The notes beneath the pieces were generated by a model. It ran no database searches, was not told the DNA's origin, and was given only the letters and a program-made list of their open reading frames with translations. Source: Actinopolymorpha pittospori (GTDB lineage: Bacteria > Actinomycetota > Actinomycetes > Propionibacteriales > Actinopolymorphaceae). Taken from it: a DNA stretch of 64,000 bases. Positions 26,185-35,402 of the stretch are shown here, one piece after another. A program made the translations under genes and the position numbers. Where the stretch lies: positions 1,674,001-1,738,000 of the forward strand of contig NZ_JADBEM010000001.1 in the NCBI RefSeq assembly GCF_014873875.1, written 5' to 3'. Positions within the stretch are counted from its first letter, which is position 1. Each line of letters opens with the position of its first letter.

Positions 26185-27072
26185 TCACGGGAGTTCGACC
26201 TCGCTGAACCAGCGGCTGAGCTCGACCGCGACGCCGTCGTCATCGAGGGAAGCGGTCACGTCGTCGGCGACCTCCTTCACCTCCATGGCGGCGTTGCCCA
26301 TCGCGACACCGCGGCCGGCCCACGACAACATCTCCGCGTCGTTGTCGCCGTCACCGATCGCGAGGACGTCCTCCCGCTCGACGCCGAGCCGTTCGGCGAT
26401 CTTGGCCAGGCCGGTCGCCTTGCTCACCCCTTCGGGGGCGAGGTCGAGCCACGCGGTGTAGCCGATGTAGTAGGCGACGCCGTGCAGGCCGACCCGGTCG
26501 ACGACGTCGAGGAACTGCTCGGCCTCGATGGACGGCTCGCGCAGGATGACGCGGGTGGCGGGTTGGGCGACGAGCTGGCTGATCGACTGGACCTCGATCT
26601 CACCGGTCAGCTCACCGGCCGGAAAGTGCGCGTTGACGCGGTAGCCGACGCCGAGTTCCTCGACCGCGACGAGCACCTCGGGCAGCCGCGACAGCAGCAT
26701 CCGCACGACCGGCTCCGGGTCGAAGGTCACCACGTCGATCAGCTCCACGCCCCGCTCGTCGATGATCCCGGCGGGCGAGAGCGGCGGATCCGACTGGTTG
26801 TGCAGGCGTATGGTCACCGCGCCGTTGCTGCACACGAGGTAGGGCGTCGGCAGGTCGAAGTGCAGCGCCAGCGGCCGGGTCGCGGTCAGCCCGCGCCCGG
26901 TCGACAGGACGACGTGCGAACCGGTCCCGGCCACCGCGCGAACGGCGGCGTCCACCACCGGAGACAGCTGGTTCTTCGCGTCGACAAGGGTGCCGTCGAT
27001 GTCGAGCGCCACCAACTGCGGGCGCCACATCTCGGCGAGCTGGTCCGGTCCGGTCGTCGAACGGGCCGTCAC
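26185..27072 (-). CDS. HAD-superfamily hydrolase, Cof type
   Basis: Phosphatase of 295 aa. Motif I is [15 protein letters not shown] (about residue 24), motif [12 protein letters not shown], with [12 protein letters not shown], the [14 protein letters not shown] lysine motif and motif [18 protein letters not shown]. Its GTG start overlaps the serS stop (GTGA), so it is translationally coupled to serS. This serS-HAD pairing is common in actinobacteria. The substrate is unknown; a housekeeping phosphate-ester repair role is possible. Confidence 0.9.
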   Translation of the reverse strand: MTARSTTGPDQLAEMWRPQLVALDIDGTLVDAKNQLSPVVDAAVRAVAGTGSHVVLSTGRGLTATRPLALHFDLPTPYLVCSNGAVTIRLHNQSDPPLSPAGIIDERGVELIDVVTFDPEPVVRMLLSRLPEVLVAVEELGVGYRVNAHFPAGELTGEIEVQSISQLVAQPATRVILREPSIEAEQFLDVVDRVGLHGVAYYIGYTAWLDLAPEGVSKATGLAKIAERLGVEREDVLAIGDGDNDAEMLSWAGRGVAMGNAAMEVKEVADDVTASLDDDGVAVELSRWFSEVELP

Positions 27073-28343
27073 GTGAGCGGCTCCAGGAGGCTGCGGCCGG
27101 CGAGGTAGGGCTGGAGCGCCTTCGGGATCCGAACCGACCCGTCGGCCTGCTGGTGGTTTTCCAGCACCGCGACGATCGCCCGGGCCACCGCGACGAGGGT
27201 TCCGTTGAGGGTGGTCACGTGGCGTACGCCGTCCTCGTCGCGGAACCGCACCGAGAGTCGGCGGGACTGGAACTCCGTGCAGTTGGACGTCGAGGTCACC
27301 TCACGGTGCCGGCCCTGGGTGGGGATCCAGGCCTCGATGTCGAACTTGCGGGCGGCGCTCGCCCCGAGGTCACCGGCGGCCGTGTCGATGACGCGGTAGG
27401 GCACCTCGAGCTTGTCCCAGAACTCCCGCTCCCAGGCGAGGAACCGGCGGTGTTCGGCGGCCGCCTCGTCGGGATGGCAGTAGGAGAACATCTCCACCTT
27501 GTCGAACCAGTGCACCCGGAAGATGCCGCGGGTGTCCTTGCCGTAGGAACCGGCCTCGCGCCGGAACGCCGGGCTGGTCCCGGCGTAGCGCAGCGGCAAC
27601 TGGTCGGCGTCGAGGATCTCGTCTGAGTGGTAGGCCGCGAGTGGGACCTCGGCCGTACCGACGAGGTAGAGGTCGTCCTGCTCGAGCCGGTAGACATCGG
27701 CGGCGGCCTGGCCGAGGAAGCCGGTGCCCTCCATGGCCCGCGGCTTCACCAGGGACGGCGGGATCATCGGCGTGAACCCGTAGGACAGTGCCTGGTCGAC
27801 CGCCATGTTGATCAGCGCCATCTCCAGCAGGGCGCCCCAGCCGGTGAGGTAGTAGAACCGCGCGCCGGAGACCTTGGCTCCGCGCTCGACGTCGATCGCA
27901 CCGAGCAGCCGGCCGAGCTCGACGTGGTCGCGGGGCTCGAACCCTTCGGCGGCGAAGTCGCGGGGGGTGCCGACCTCCTCGAGAACGACGTAGTCGTCCT
28001 CCCCGCCCGCGGGTACGCCGTCCTCCACGATGTTGTCGAGCTCGAGCATGAGCCGCTGGAACGTCTGCTCGGCTTCGGCCTGCTCGGCCTCGGCCGCCTT
28101 CACCTGGGCGGACAGCTCCTTGGTGCGGGCCAGCAGGGCCTGCTTCTCCTCACCCTGCGCCCGAGGGATCTGCTTGCTGAGCGACTTCTGCTCCGACCGC
28201 AACTGCTCGAACGAGGCGATCGAGGACCGGCGGCGCTCGTCGGCCTCGAGCACCTGGTCGACAAGCTCGACCGAGGAGCCGCGGAGCCGTTGGCTGGCAC
28301 GCACGCGGTCAGGATCTTCACGGAGCAGTTTGGGGTCGATCAC
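27069..28343 (-). CDS. serS: Seryl-tRNA synthetase
   Basis: Class II synthetase charging tRNA-Ser, 424 aa. The N-terminal antiparallel coiled-coil arm (about 30-105) contacts the long variable arm of tRNA-Ser. Motif 2 is [19 protein letters not shown], and motif 3 lies in [20 protein letters not shown]. The ATP/serine pocket region [19 protein letters not shown] is complete. GTG 28343 follows a TACCCT -10 box by 7 bases, so the message is probably leaderless. It is first gene of serS-HAD-Nudix. Confidence 0.95.
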   Translation of the reverse strand: MIDPKLLREDPDRVRASQRLRGSSVELVDQVLEADERRRSSIASFEQLRSEQKSLSKQIPRAQGEEKQALLARTKELSAQVKAAEAEQAEAEQTFQRLMLELDNIVEDGVPAGGEDDYVVLEEVGTPRDFAAEGFEPRDHVELGRLLGAIDVERGAKVSGARFYYLTGWGALLEMALINMAVDQALSYGFTPMIPPSLVKPRAMEGTGFLGQAAADVYRLEQDDLYLVGTAEVPLAAYHSDEILDADQLPLRYAGTSPAFRREAGSYGKDTRGIFRVHWFDKVEMFSYCHPDEAAAEHRRFLAWEREFWDKLEVPYRVIDTAAGDLGASAARKFDIEAWIPTQGRHREVTSTSNCTEFQSRRLSVRFRDEDGVRHVTTLNGTLVAVARAIVAVLENHQQADGSVRIPKALQPYLAGRSLLEPLT

Positions 28344-28475
28344 GGGACTGAGGGTACGCGGGTCAGAGGGTACGTCCGCCACCGGTTTCCTGCTCAGGCC
28401 GACTTCACGACCGGCCCTGGCCGGGAGGCGGTCTTGACCCCCGAGGTCGGACCCGCTTCCCGAGGCGGGGTAGAC

Positions 28476-30881
28476 ATGCGTTTCGTGAGGAAGAACACGG
28501 GGGCCGGAAGCCGCCGCCTGCGCGGTGGTGGTGCTGGGAACACGCCCACCGGCGCCCTCGAGGGTACGACGTCTCCTCCGGAGCGCGAGGACGGCACCCC
28601 CATTCGTCGTATCCGCCGCATTCCGCTCATCGGTTCGGACCGGGGTGGACACGACTCCCACAACGCCGACAACGCCGACAACAGGCACGACAGGGACAGC
28701 CGGGACGGCAGGGACAGCCCGCGCGGGTCCGAGCCCGAACACACCGCCGCGCGGCGGCCCGACCCGGGAACCGATCGCCGTTGGTCGGCTGCTCGACCCG
28801 ACCGCGAGCCTGACCACGACCGCCCCGGCGCCGAACCTGACCGCGGCGACGGCGGCGAGGAAGAAGTCGCCGCCTCCGACGGCACCGCACGCGCCGACTC
28901 CGATGACACAGCACGCGGCTCCGACGGCGAGCCGGAGCGGCGGGAGCGGCGTCCGCGCCGACGGCGGCGGCGCAGGCGGCGGCGGCGCAGGCGGCCCGAG
29001 CAGACCGAGGCCCGGCGGGAACCCGACGACGTCCAGGTCCTTCGGGACGTCCCGGACGAGCGCGCCGTCCAGCCGGCAGAGGAACTCCGGGCCGAGAGCG
29101 ACGTCCAGGCGGCCCGTGATCTTCGGGCCGAACGTGACCTCCGGTACGCCGGGAAGGTCACCCCGGACGACACGACAGACGGCACGACGGACGCCACAAC
29201 GGAGCGGCCGCGGGAGGTGGCGGAACGCGCCGTCGAGGCGGGTCGCCCTGCCCGTCGACGGACCGGGCACCGGCGAGCCGCCCGCAGGCAGGCCCGGCGC
29301 AACCGAGCCGTCGAACGCCGTGCGACCTTCGCCGCCCTCGCGGGCAGTGCGCTGTTCGCGCTGCTGCTCGTCCTTGTCGCCACCGAGTGGGTGCCGCTGC
29401 TCGACGTGGACCGCGCCGTGCTCACCGACATGCCCGCCCACGTCCCGCGCGGATCCGCGGCGGCGACCTTCTTCCTCGTCGTCCAGGCCATCTCCCAGCC
29501 GTGGGTGCTTCGCGGTGCGACGGTCGTGGCGGCGGCGCTGGTCATCCGCGCCGGATACCGCCGGCTCGGGATCTGGCTGGTGGGCACGGTCGCGGTCGGC
29601 GCCCTGCTGGAGACGTTCTTCAAGGCGCTGGTCGCGCGCCCCCGGCCGGCGCCCGCGGACGCGGTCACGCACCTGGGTGGGTACTCGTTCCCGTCCGGCC
29701 ACGCGTTCACCTCCGCGCTGGTCGTCTGCGCGCTGCTGATCGTGGCGGGCCGCCTCGGCGTACGGCGCCGCACCCAGGTCGTGCTCTCCTGCGTCGGGGC
29801 CGCGGTGATCCTTCTGGTCGGATTCGATCGCATCGCGCTGTCAGTCCACTACGTTTCAGACGTGATCTCCGGCTGGATGCTCGCACCCGCCCTGCTCGGC
29901 GCCACGGTCCTGGCCTTCGGGCTGGGTCGCCCCCGCACGCCCGCCGAGCGAGATGACGGTGAGCGGCCACGCCGGGTCGCCGTCATCCTCAACCCCTCCA
30001 AGGTCGACGACGAGGCCGACTTCCGCCGTCAACTCGAACGCCACGCCGCCCGGACGGGCTGGGATCCTCCCCGCTGGTTCGAGACGACCGTCGACGATCC
30101 GGGCCGTGCCCTGACCAGGGCCGCGCTGGGCGACGGGGTCGATCTGGTGATCGCGGCCGGTGGGGACGGCACCGTTCGGGTCGTGTGCGCCGAACTCGCC
30201 GGCACCGGCGTCCCGGTGGGGATCGTGCCGGCCGGCACCGGCAACCTGCTGGTCCGCAACCTCGGCCTGCCGCTGGACCTGCAGGAGGCGATCGAGGTCG
30301 CCTTCACCGGTGTGGACCGCCGGCTCGACCTGGTACGCGTCGAGGGCGACCACCTGGAACCCGACCGGTTCGCGGTGATGGCGGGGCTCGGCCTGGACGC
30401 GGCCGTGGTGGGCGAGGCGCCAGCGAAGCTGAAGGCGCGGATGGGCTGGGCGGCCTACGGCGTCTCGATGGTCCGCAACCTGTCCTTCCCGGCGGTCCGG
30501 GTCGACATCACCGTCGACGACCAGCCGCCGGTACGCCGGTGGGTGCGGACGGTCCTGGTCGGCAACGTCGGCACGCTGCACGGCGGGCTGTCGGTACTGC
30601 CCGACGCCGAACCCGACGACGGGATGATCGACGTCGTGGCGGTGGCGCCACGACGGCTGACCGACTGGCCGGAGCTCGCGTGGCGGGTGCTGCGCCGGTC
30701 GCCGGCCCAGGACGAGCGGCTGCGGACGTGGCGCGGCAAGCGGATCGTCGTCCGCGCGGGCGACGCGTGCCCGCGGCAGCTGGACGGCGACGTGATCGAG
30801 CTCGGCCAGGAACTCCGCTGCGAGGTGGAGCCGGGTGTCCTGCTGATCCGGATGCCGAAGAACAGCGCCGACCAGAGCTGA
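28476..30881 (+). CDS. PAP2 phosphatase / diacylglycerol-kinase fusion with Arg-rich N-terminus
   Basis: Membrane protein of 801 aa from ATG 28476. Residues 1-270 are charged and disordered, with Asp-Asn-Ala repeats near 65-80 and an arginine run near 160-175. A membrane domain (about 280-490) carries PAP2 motifs [19 protein letters not shown] and [12 protein letters not shown] lipid-kinase domain (about 497-800) follows with [11 protein letters not shown] and [18 protein letters not shown]2-DAGK fusions are known in actinobacteria and would process phosphatidate/diacylglycerol or polyprenyl lipids at the membrane; the very basic extension is unusual. The start could be internal, since the N-terminal part is low complexity. 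Confidence 0.85.
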   Translation: MRFVRKNTGAGSRRLRGGGAGNTPTGALEGTTSPPEREDGTPIRRIRRIPLIGSDRGGHDSHNADNADNRHDRDSRDGRDSPRGSEPEHTAARRPDPGTDRRWSAARPDREPDHDRPGAEPDRGDGGEEEVAASDGTARADSDDTARGSDGEPERRERRPRRRRRRRRRRRRRPEQTEARREPDDVQVLRDVPDERAVQPAEELRAESDVQAARDLRAERDLRYAGKVTPDDTTDGTTDATTERPREVAERAVEAGRPARRRTGHRRAARRQARRNRAVERRATFAALAGSALFALLLVLVATEWVPLLDVDRAVLTDMPAHVPRGSAAATFFLVVQAISQPWVLRGATVVAAALVIRAGYRRLGIWLVGTVAVGALLETFFKALVARPRPAPADAVTHLGGYSFPSGHAFTSALVVCALLIVAGRLGVRRRTQVVLSCVGAAVILLVGFDRIALSVHYVSDVISGWMLAPALLGATVLAFGLGRPRTPAERDDGERPRRVAVILNPSKVDDEADFRRQLERHAARTGWDPPRWFETTVDDPGRALTRAALGDGVDLVIAAGGDGTVRVVCAELAGTGVPVGIVPAGTGNLLVRNLGLPLDLQEAIEVAFTGVDRRLDLVRVEGDHLEPDRFAVMAGLGLDAAVVGEAPAKLKARMGWAAYGVSMVRNLSFPAVRVDITVDDQPPVRRWVRTVLVGNVGTLHGGLSVLPDAEPDDGMIDVVAVAPRRLTDWPELAWRVLRRSPAQDERLRTWRGKRIVVRAGDACPRQLDGDVIELGQELRCEVEPGVLLIRMPKNSADQS

Positions 30882-30898
30882 TCCTGGTGGTGCGGCGC

Positions 30899-33800
30899 TC
30901 AGCCGGACGGGTCGAACGCCGCCTCCACCAGCAGAGTCGCGGCCTGGTCGGGTTCGGCGAGCACGGTGGCGAGGGCGTGCCGCAACTCCCACCGCCCGGT
31001 CGCCCAGGCCAGCGCGCGGGCCAGCCCGTCACCCGTCGCCGCGTGCGGCCGCCCGTCGGGTCCGACCCACCACTGCACCGGGTGGCCGTCGACGAGCAGG
31101 TCGTCGTGCTCCCACCAGGTCGTGGGAACCTCCGGGAGCAGTCGGAGTACGCCCTCGGGTACGTCACGCGGCTCACCGCCGTCACTGGTCTCACCGGCGG
31201 CGATCTCCGCGGCGATCGGGAGGTCCAGCAGCTCCGCCAGCGTCTCGGCCGTGGAACCGGAGGCGATGACGTGTCCGCCCAGGTCGGTTCGCTGCGCCCA
31301 CATCGGCGAGTCGACGATCACCGCGTCGTCGGCCTCCACCACCCGGGTCTCCCCCTCGACCAGGACGCGGATGCGTTCGGGGGCGAGACCCGAGGCCGCG
31401 AGCGCGGGGTCGAGTGAGCCGAGCTCGGCCCACAGCCGGACCATCGTCCCCGCGTCCACCACGATGGTCAGGTCGGCGAGCCCACGCAGGACCCGGCGTA
31501 CTCCCTCGGTGTCGAGGTCGGGGACCGAACGGACCAGGCCCAGCGCCCGCCGCGCCGTCGGATCGAACGCCGCGAGCCACTGCGGTGCGGCCCGCAGCAG
31601 CGCCGCGATCGTCGGGTCGGCGTCGGGGTCGGCGAACGCCGTGAGCGGCCGCCCCTCGACCTGGACGTGCCGGCGTACCCACCACGACGTGTACGACGGG
31701 ACGTCCACGGCGTGCAGGTCGGGCTCCTCGACGTCGAGGAGCCGGGCGGGTTCGACCAGGGCCCGACGCAGCGCCGGCTCACGGGTCAGCAGCGTGAGGG
31801 CACGCGGCCAGGCGTCGTCGCGGACGAAGTCGGCGTCGCGGACGGCCAGCAGCTCCCCGACCGTGCCGCCGAACGCCCTGCCACCCTCGGCGCCCTCGCC
31901 GGAGGCGGCGACCCGGTCCAGCGCCTCCGACGCCTCACTCGCCCAGGTCTCGATGTCGTCGAGTTCGGCGAGTTCGTCCGGGGGCGCGGCGAGGTCGACG
32001 TCGGACGCCGAGACCAGGCCGAGCGTCCGCACCACACCCACCGCTTCCAGGGCCTCCTCGCCCCAGCGGTCGAAGACCTCGACGTCGAGCGGGGCGAGGT
32101 CCTCCGGGTCGAAGATCGCCTCCGCCTGCGAGCCCGGCAGTACGAGCGCGCTGGCCGGGGCCAGCTCGCCGGTGTCGTCGGGCAGGGCCAGGTCGCCGAG
32201 CCAGGGCAGGTCACCGGGTTCGAGGTCGCCCGAGCGCACGGCCGCGGCGACGAGGGCGAGCACGGCGTCGGCGACCTGCGCCGGGTCGTCGGCCTCGGGT
32301 GAGTCGTTGACCGCTGCCCGGACGGCACCGTCCTCGAGCAGGCTGCGGGGGCTCGCCGGCACCGCACCGAGTCGTTCCAGCGTGTCGAAGGCGGGTTCGG
32401 CGCCGGCGAGTGGATGCACGAGGCGAAGGCCGTAGGCCGCGAGGACGCTGGACGCCTCGGCGGGTACCTGCGCGCCACCAGGAAGGAGCAGGCCCCGCGC
32501 GCCGCGGGCGATCCGCCCGTCGGCCAGCGGGACGGGCAGGGCGCCCAGGGCCTCCCGGCGTTCGGGGTCGGCGACGGTGGCGGCGAGCGCGACGTACAGG
32601 TCGTGCCACCACCGCGGCCCGTGGGCGTCGGCCACCGCGCCCAGCTCGTCCACCAGGTCGGCGAGCGGCAGCCGGCGCACCCCGAGCGCGTCGGAGGCGG
32701 CCCGGTCGCGCCGGTCGAGCGACACCAGCCCACCCACGACGGAGGCCAGCATCCGGACCAGGTCCTCGTCGGCGCCCTCGACGACCACGGCGTCGCGGGG
32801 CCGCAGCAGGGTGTGCGGATCCTCCACGGAGGGCAGTAGCGGTGTCGCCGGGAGCCGGCGGAGGATGCCGTCGCGCAGCGCGCCGTCGAGCCGGCCCACC
32901 GGCAGCCCGACCGGGACCAGGCCCAGCGCGTCGGCACCGGCTTCGGCCCGGCTGCGGGCGAGGTCGCCGTAGGCGGCCGCGGCCTCCTCCACCAACCGGT
33001 CGGTGAGCGGCCCTGGCGCGACGTGTCGGCGGGTCGGGTCGAGCGGGAACGATGCCAGCAGCAGCGCCGGCAGGGACAGCGGCTCGTCGGTGGGGGTCGG
33101 CGCGTGCACGACTCCCGGCAGACCCGGAACGCCACCGGCCTCGGGCGCGGCCATCCCACCAGTGCGCCCGCCCGTGGGCCCGGCGGCGATTCCCGCCAGC
33201 GGATCGGCCGGCGCACCGTCGCGTGGCACCGCCCACAGCACCGACCAGTACGGCCGGTCGCGCTCCTCGGTGGGCCGGTCGGCGAGCAGCGCGGCCCGCT
33301 CCGCCGGCGTCCACGTCCCGCCGGTGCGGGCGGAGTGCCAGCGGCTGCCGGCGTCGGCGAGCACCCGGAACGGTCCACCGCCACCGTCGAGGTCGATCTC
33401 GATCCGCTCCAGCTGCGGCAACGCGAGCAGCAGCGCGTCGTCGGCCTCGGTCAGCAGCCGGCGGACCAGGTCGGCCGCCGCCTCGTCGCGCAGCGGCAGG
33501 AGGACCGCGGTCTCGAAACCCGCGGGTGGTTCCCCTTCGGCGGCGAAGGGCAGCCGCAGGGTCGGGACGTGACCTCCGCGCCGGCGTACCTCCTCGGCCA
33601 GGGCGGGCGAGGTCTCCGCCGCCTCGCCGACCAGCGCGGCGGTGTCGTCGCGGGAGAAGCGCACGCCGCCGGTCCGGGACAGCACGGTGGGTTCGTCGGT
33701 GACGGCGAGCACGGCCGCGAAGCCCACACCGAAGCGGCCGACCACGTGCGGGGCGGCGGAGGGTTCGTCACGCTTGGCCGAGGCGCGCAGCGTCGCGAGC

Positions 33801-34099
33801 GCCTCCACACCTTCGGCGGTCAGCGGCGCACCGGTGTTCTCGGCGACCAGGACGGGTCCTCCGGACTCCTCCCAGGCCCGCGGGTCATCGCGCAGGGTGA
33901 ACCGCAACAGACCGGGCACACCGGCTCGCGCGGCGGCGTCCGCGGCGTTCTGCGCGAGTTCGACCACGAGGCGGTCGCGGTAGCCGCCGAGGGCGAGGTC
34001 CTCCTCGGCGTTGGCGTCCTCACGGAAGCGGGCCGGCGACGCGGACCACGAGGCGAGGACTCGGTCACGGATCTCCGCGGTCGCGAAAGGGTCGGTCAC
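30899..34099 (-). CDS. Sacsin-N-terminal-type GHKL ATPase domain protein
   Basis: Large cytoplasmic protein, 1066 aa, with an Hsp90-like ATPase domain at the N-terminus: N-box LVVELAQNAADAA (Glu47, Asn51), AENTGAPLT and the lid glycine motif VVGRFGVGFAA. The remaining 800 residues match no domain I recognise, as in other actinobacterial members. GTG 34099 lies 7 bases after a GATAAT box, consistent with a leaderless transcript. It is probably a chaperone-like ATPase; clients are unknown. It converges on the PAP2-DAGK gene with 17 bp between stops. Confidence 0.82.
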   Translation of the reverse strand: MTDPFATAEIRDRVLASWSASPARFREDANAEEDLALGGYRDRLVVELAQNAADAAARAGVPGLLRFTLRDDPRAWEESGGPVLVAENTGAPLTAEGVEALATLRASAKRDEPSAAPHVVGRFGVGFAAVLAVTDEPTVLSRTGGVRFSRDDTAALVGEAAETSPALAEEVRRRGGHVPTLRLPFAAEGEPPAGFETAVLLPLRDEAAADLVRRLLTEADDALLLALPQLERIEIDLDGGGGPFRVLADAGSRWHSARTGGTWTPAERAALLADRPTEERDRPYWSVLWAVPRDGAPADPLAGIAAGPTGGRTGGMAAPEAGGVPGLPGVVHAPTPTDEPLSLPALLLASFPLDPTRRHVAPGPLTDRLVEEAAAAYGDLARSRAEAGADALGLVPVGLPVGRLDGALRDGILRRLPATPLLPSVEDPHTLLRPRDAVVVEGADEDLVRMLASVVGGLVSLDRRDRAASDALGVRRLPLADLVDELGAVADAHGPRWWHDLYVALAATVADPERREALGALPVPLADGRIARGARGLLLPGGAQVPAEASSVLAAYGLRLVHPLAGAEPAFDTLERLGAVPASPRSLLEDGAVRAAVNDSPEADDPAQVADAVLALVAAAVRSGDLEPGDLPWLGDLALPDDTGELAPASALVLPGSQAEAIFDPEDLAPLDVEVFDRWGEEALEAVGVVRTLGLVSASDVDLAAPPDELAELDDIETWASEASEALDRVAASGEGAEGGRAFGGTVGELLAVRDADFVRDDAWPRALTLLTREPALRRALVEPARLLDVEEPDLHAVDVPSYTSWWVRRHVQVEGRPLTAFADPDADPTIAALLRAAPQWLAAFDPTARRALGLVRSVPDLDTEGVRRVLRGLADLTIVVDAGTMVRLWAELGSLDPALAASGLAPERIRVLVEGETRVVEADDAVIVDSPMWAQRTDLGGHVIASGSTAETLAELLDLPIAAEIAAGETSDGGEPRDVPEGVLRLLPEVPTTWWEHDDLLVDGHPVQWWVGPDGRPHAATGDGLARALAWATGRWELRHALATVLAEPDQAATLLVEAAFDPSG

Positions 34100-34198
34100 T
34101 GTTGTGATTATCGACCCTCCGCCACCGAATATCCGCCCAGGGCGCGCGCCTTCCGGATCATGGTCCGCCCGGGGGCACGTCTTCTGGGGGTGAGGTCG

Positions 34199-34276
34199 AC
34201 GTGCCGCGACTGGCGAGGATGGGTTCAACCATCGGGGAGCGGCACACCGTCCGACCGGCTTCGACCGCCTGGGGGC
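34199..34276 (+). promoter_or_regulatory. ZTP (pfl) riboswitch
   Basis: Matches the pfl motif that senses ZTP/ZMP, the AICAR-derived alarmone of folate shortage. P1 arms are GTGCCG (34201-34206) and CGGCAC (34240-34245). The conserved CGACTGGCG is at 34207-34215. Hairpin GATGG-GTTCAA-CCATC is at 34218-34233, then GGGGAGCG. The 3' conserved CCGCCTGGG (34265-34273) forms the pseudoknot half. It lies 35 bp upstream of an AICAR formyltransferase start, the expected type of target. Confidence 0.9.
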
Positions 34277-34305
34277 CTCGGTCAGCTCAGCTGCCACCGA
34301 GGAGG
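34276..34305 (+). promoter_or_regulatory. Shine-Dalgarno-sequestering expression platform of the ZTP riboswitch
   Basis: CCTCGGT (34276-34282) can pair with ACCGAGG (34296-34302), which overlaps the ribosome-binding site GGAGG (34301-34305) of the downstream gene. CCTCGGT directly follows the pseudoknot strand, so ligand binding could compete with this stem. This suggests translational control; there is no T-run for termination. Confidence 0.65.
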
Positions 34306-34310
34306 ATCCC

Positions 34311-35345
34311 GTGAAGCTGCGTTACGGCCTCAACCCACATCTGCGCCCGGCATCGGCCGAGCCGGTCACGCCAGGACGCTCGCCCGTAGGCGTCGTGCAC
34401 GGCGCGCCGTCCTACATCAACCTGCTGGACGCCCTCGCCGGGTGGCGACTGGTCCGTGAGGCCTCCGGCCTGTTCGGGCTCCCCGCCGCCGCGTCGTTCA
34501 AGCACGTCTCACCCGCCGGGGTGGCGCTGGCCGGGCCGGTCGACGAGGCGATGGTCGCGACGTTCCGGCTCGACCAGGCACCACTGGCGCCGGAGGACCT
34601 CAGCCCGGTCACGCGGGCCTACGTCCGGGCGCGGGACGCGGATCCGAAGTCGTCGTTCGGCGACTTCGTGGCGGTATCGGAGACCGTCGACGTGTCCCTC
34701 GCGCGGGTGCTGCGCCGCCAGGTGAGCGACGGCATCGTCGCCCCGGGCTACACACCCGAGGCGCTCGACATCCTGACCGCCAAGAAGAGCGGCGCTTACC
34801 TCGTCCCGCAGGCCGACCCCACCTTCGAGCCGCCGGAGCAGGAGGTACGCGAGGTGTTCGGTCTGCGCCTCGTCCAGCCAACTGACAAGACGCCCTTGAC
34901 ACGGGACCTCGTGCACGTCGACGTCGCCGGTCGACCCGTCCCGGACCACGCGGTCGAGGACCTGCTGCTCGCCCTCGTCGTGCTCCGGCACACCATGTCC
35001 AACTCCGTCGCCTACGTACGCGGTGGCATGACGCTCGGCATCGGCTCCGGGCAGCAGTCCCGGATCGACTGCACCACCCTCGCCGGAGCCAAGGTGGACA
35101 CCTGGTGGGACCGTCGGCGCCCGCCCAGCCTCGACCCCGACGACCACCGCGCCGCGCTGGCACAGGTCTGCGTCGGATCCGACGGCCTGGTGCCCTTCCG
35201 CGACAACATCGACGAGGCCGCCCGACACGGCGTGGAGTGGTTCGCCGAGCCGGGCGGCTCGGTCCGCACGGGTGAGGTCGAGGACGCCTGCCGCGAGCAC
35301 GGGATCGGCCTGGTGCGCACGGGCATCCGGCTCTTCCAGCACTGA
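34311..35345 (+). CDS. Standalone AICAR formyltransferase (PurH C-terminal domain alone)
   Basis: Transfers the formyl group of 10-formyl-THF to AICAR in purine synthesis. 344 aa equal to the formyltransferase half of PurH, without the IMP cyclohydrolase half. The active-site FKHVSPAG (Lys-His, about residues 63-70) and folate-site segment GIGSGQQSR (about 243-251) are intact, and SNSVAYVRGGMT precedes the latter. GTG start with GGAGG 5 bases upstream. Control by the ZTP riboswitch fits, because ZMP is its substrate. Whether a full PurH exists elsewhere cannot be seen here. Confidence 0.92.
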   Translation: MKLRYGLNPHLRPASAEPVTPGRSPVGVVHGAPSYINLLDALAGWRLVREASGLFGLPAAASFKHVSPAGVALAGPVDEAMVATFRLDQAPLAPEDLSPVTRAYVRARDADPKSSFGDFVAVSETVDVSLARVLRRQVSDGIVAPGYTPEALDILTAKKSGAYLVPQADPTFEPPEQEVREVFGLRLVQPTDKTPLTRDLVHVDVAGRPVPDHAVEDLLLALVVLRHTMSNSVAYVRGGMTLGIGSGQQSRIDCTTLAGAKVDTWWDRRRPPSLDPDDHRAALAQVCVGSDGLVPFRDNIDEAARHGVEWFAEPGGSVRTGEVEDACREHGIGLVRTGIRLFQH

Positions 35346-35402
35346 CCCCACCCGATCCAGGGCAGGCGCGGTTCAGCCGGCCGCGCCCGTCGGCAACGCC
35401 CG

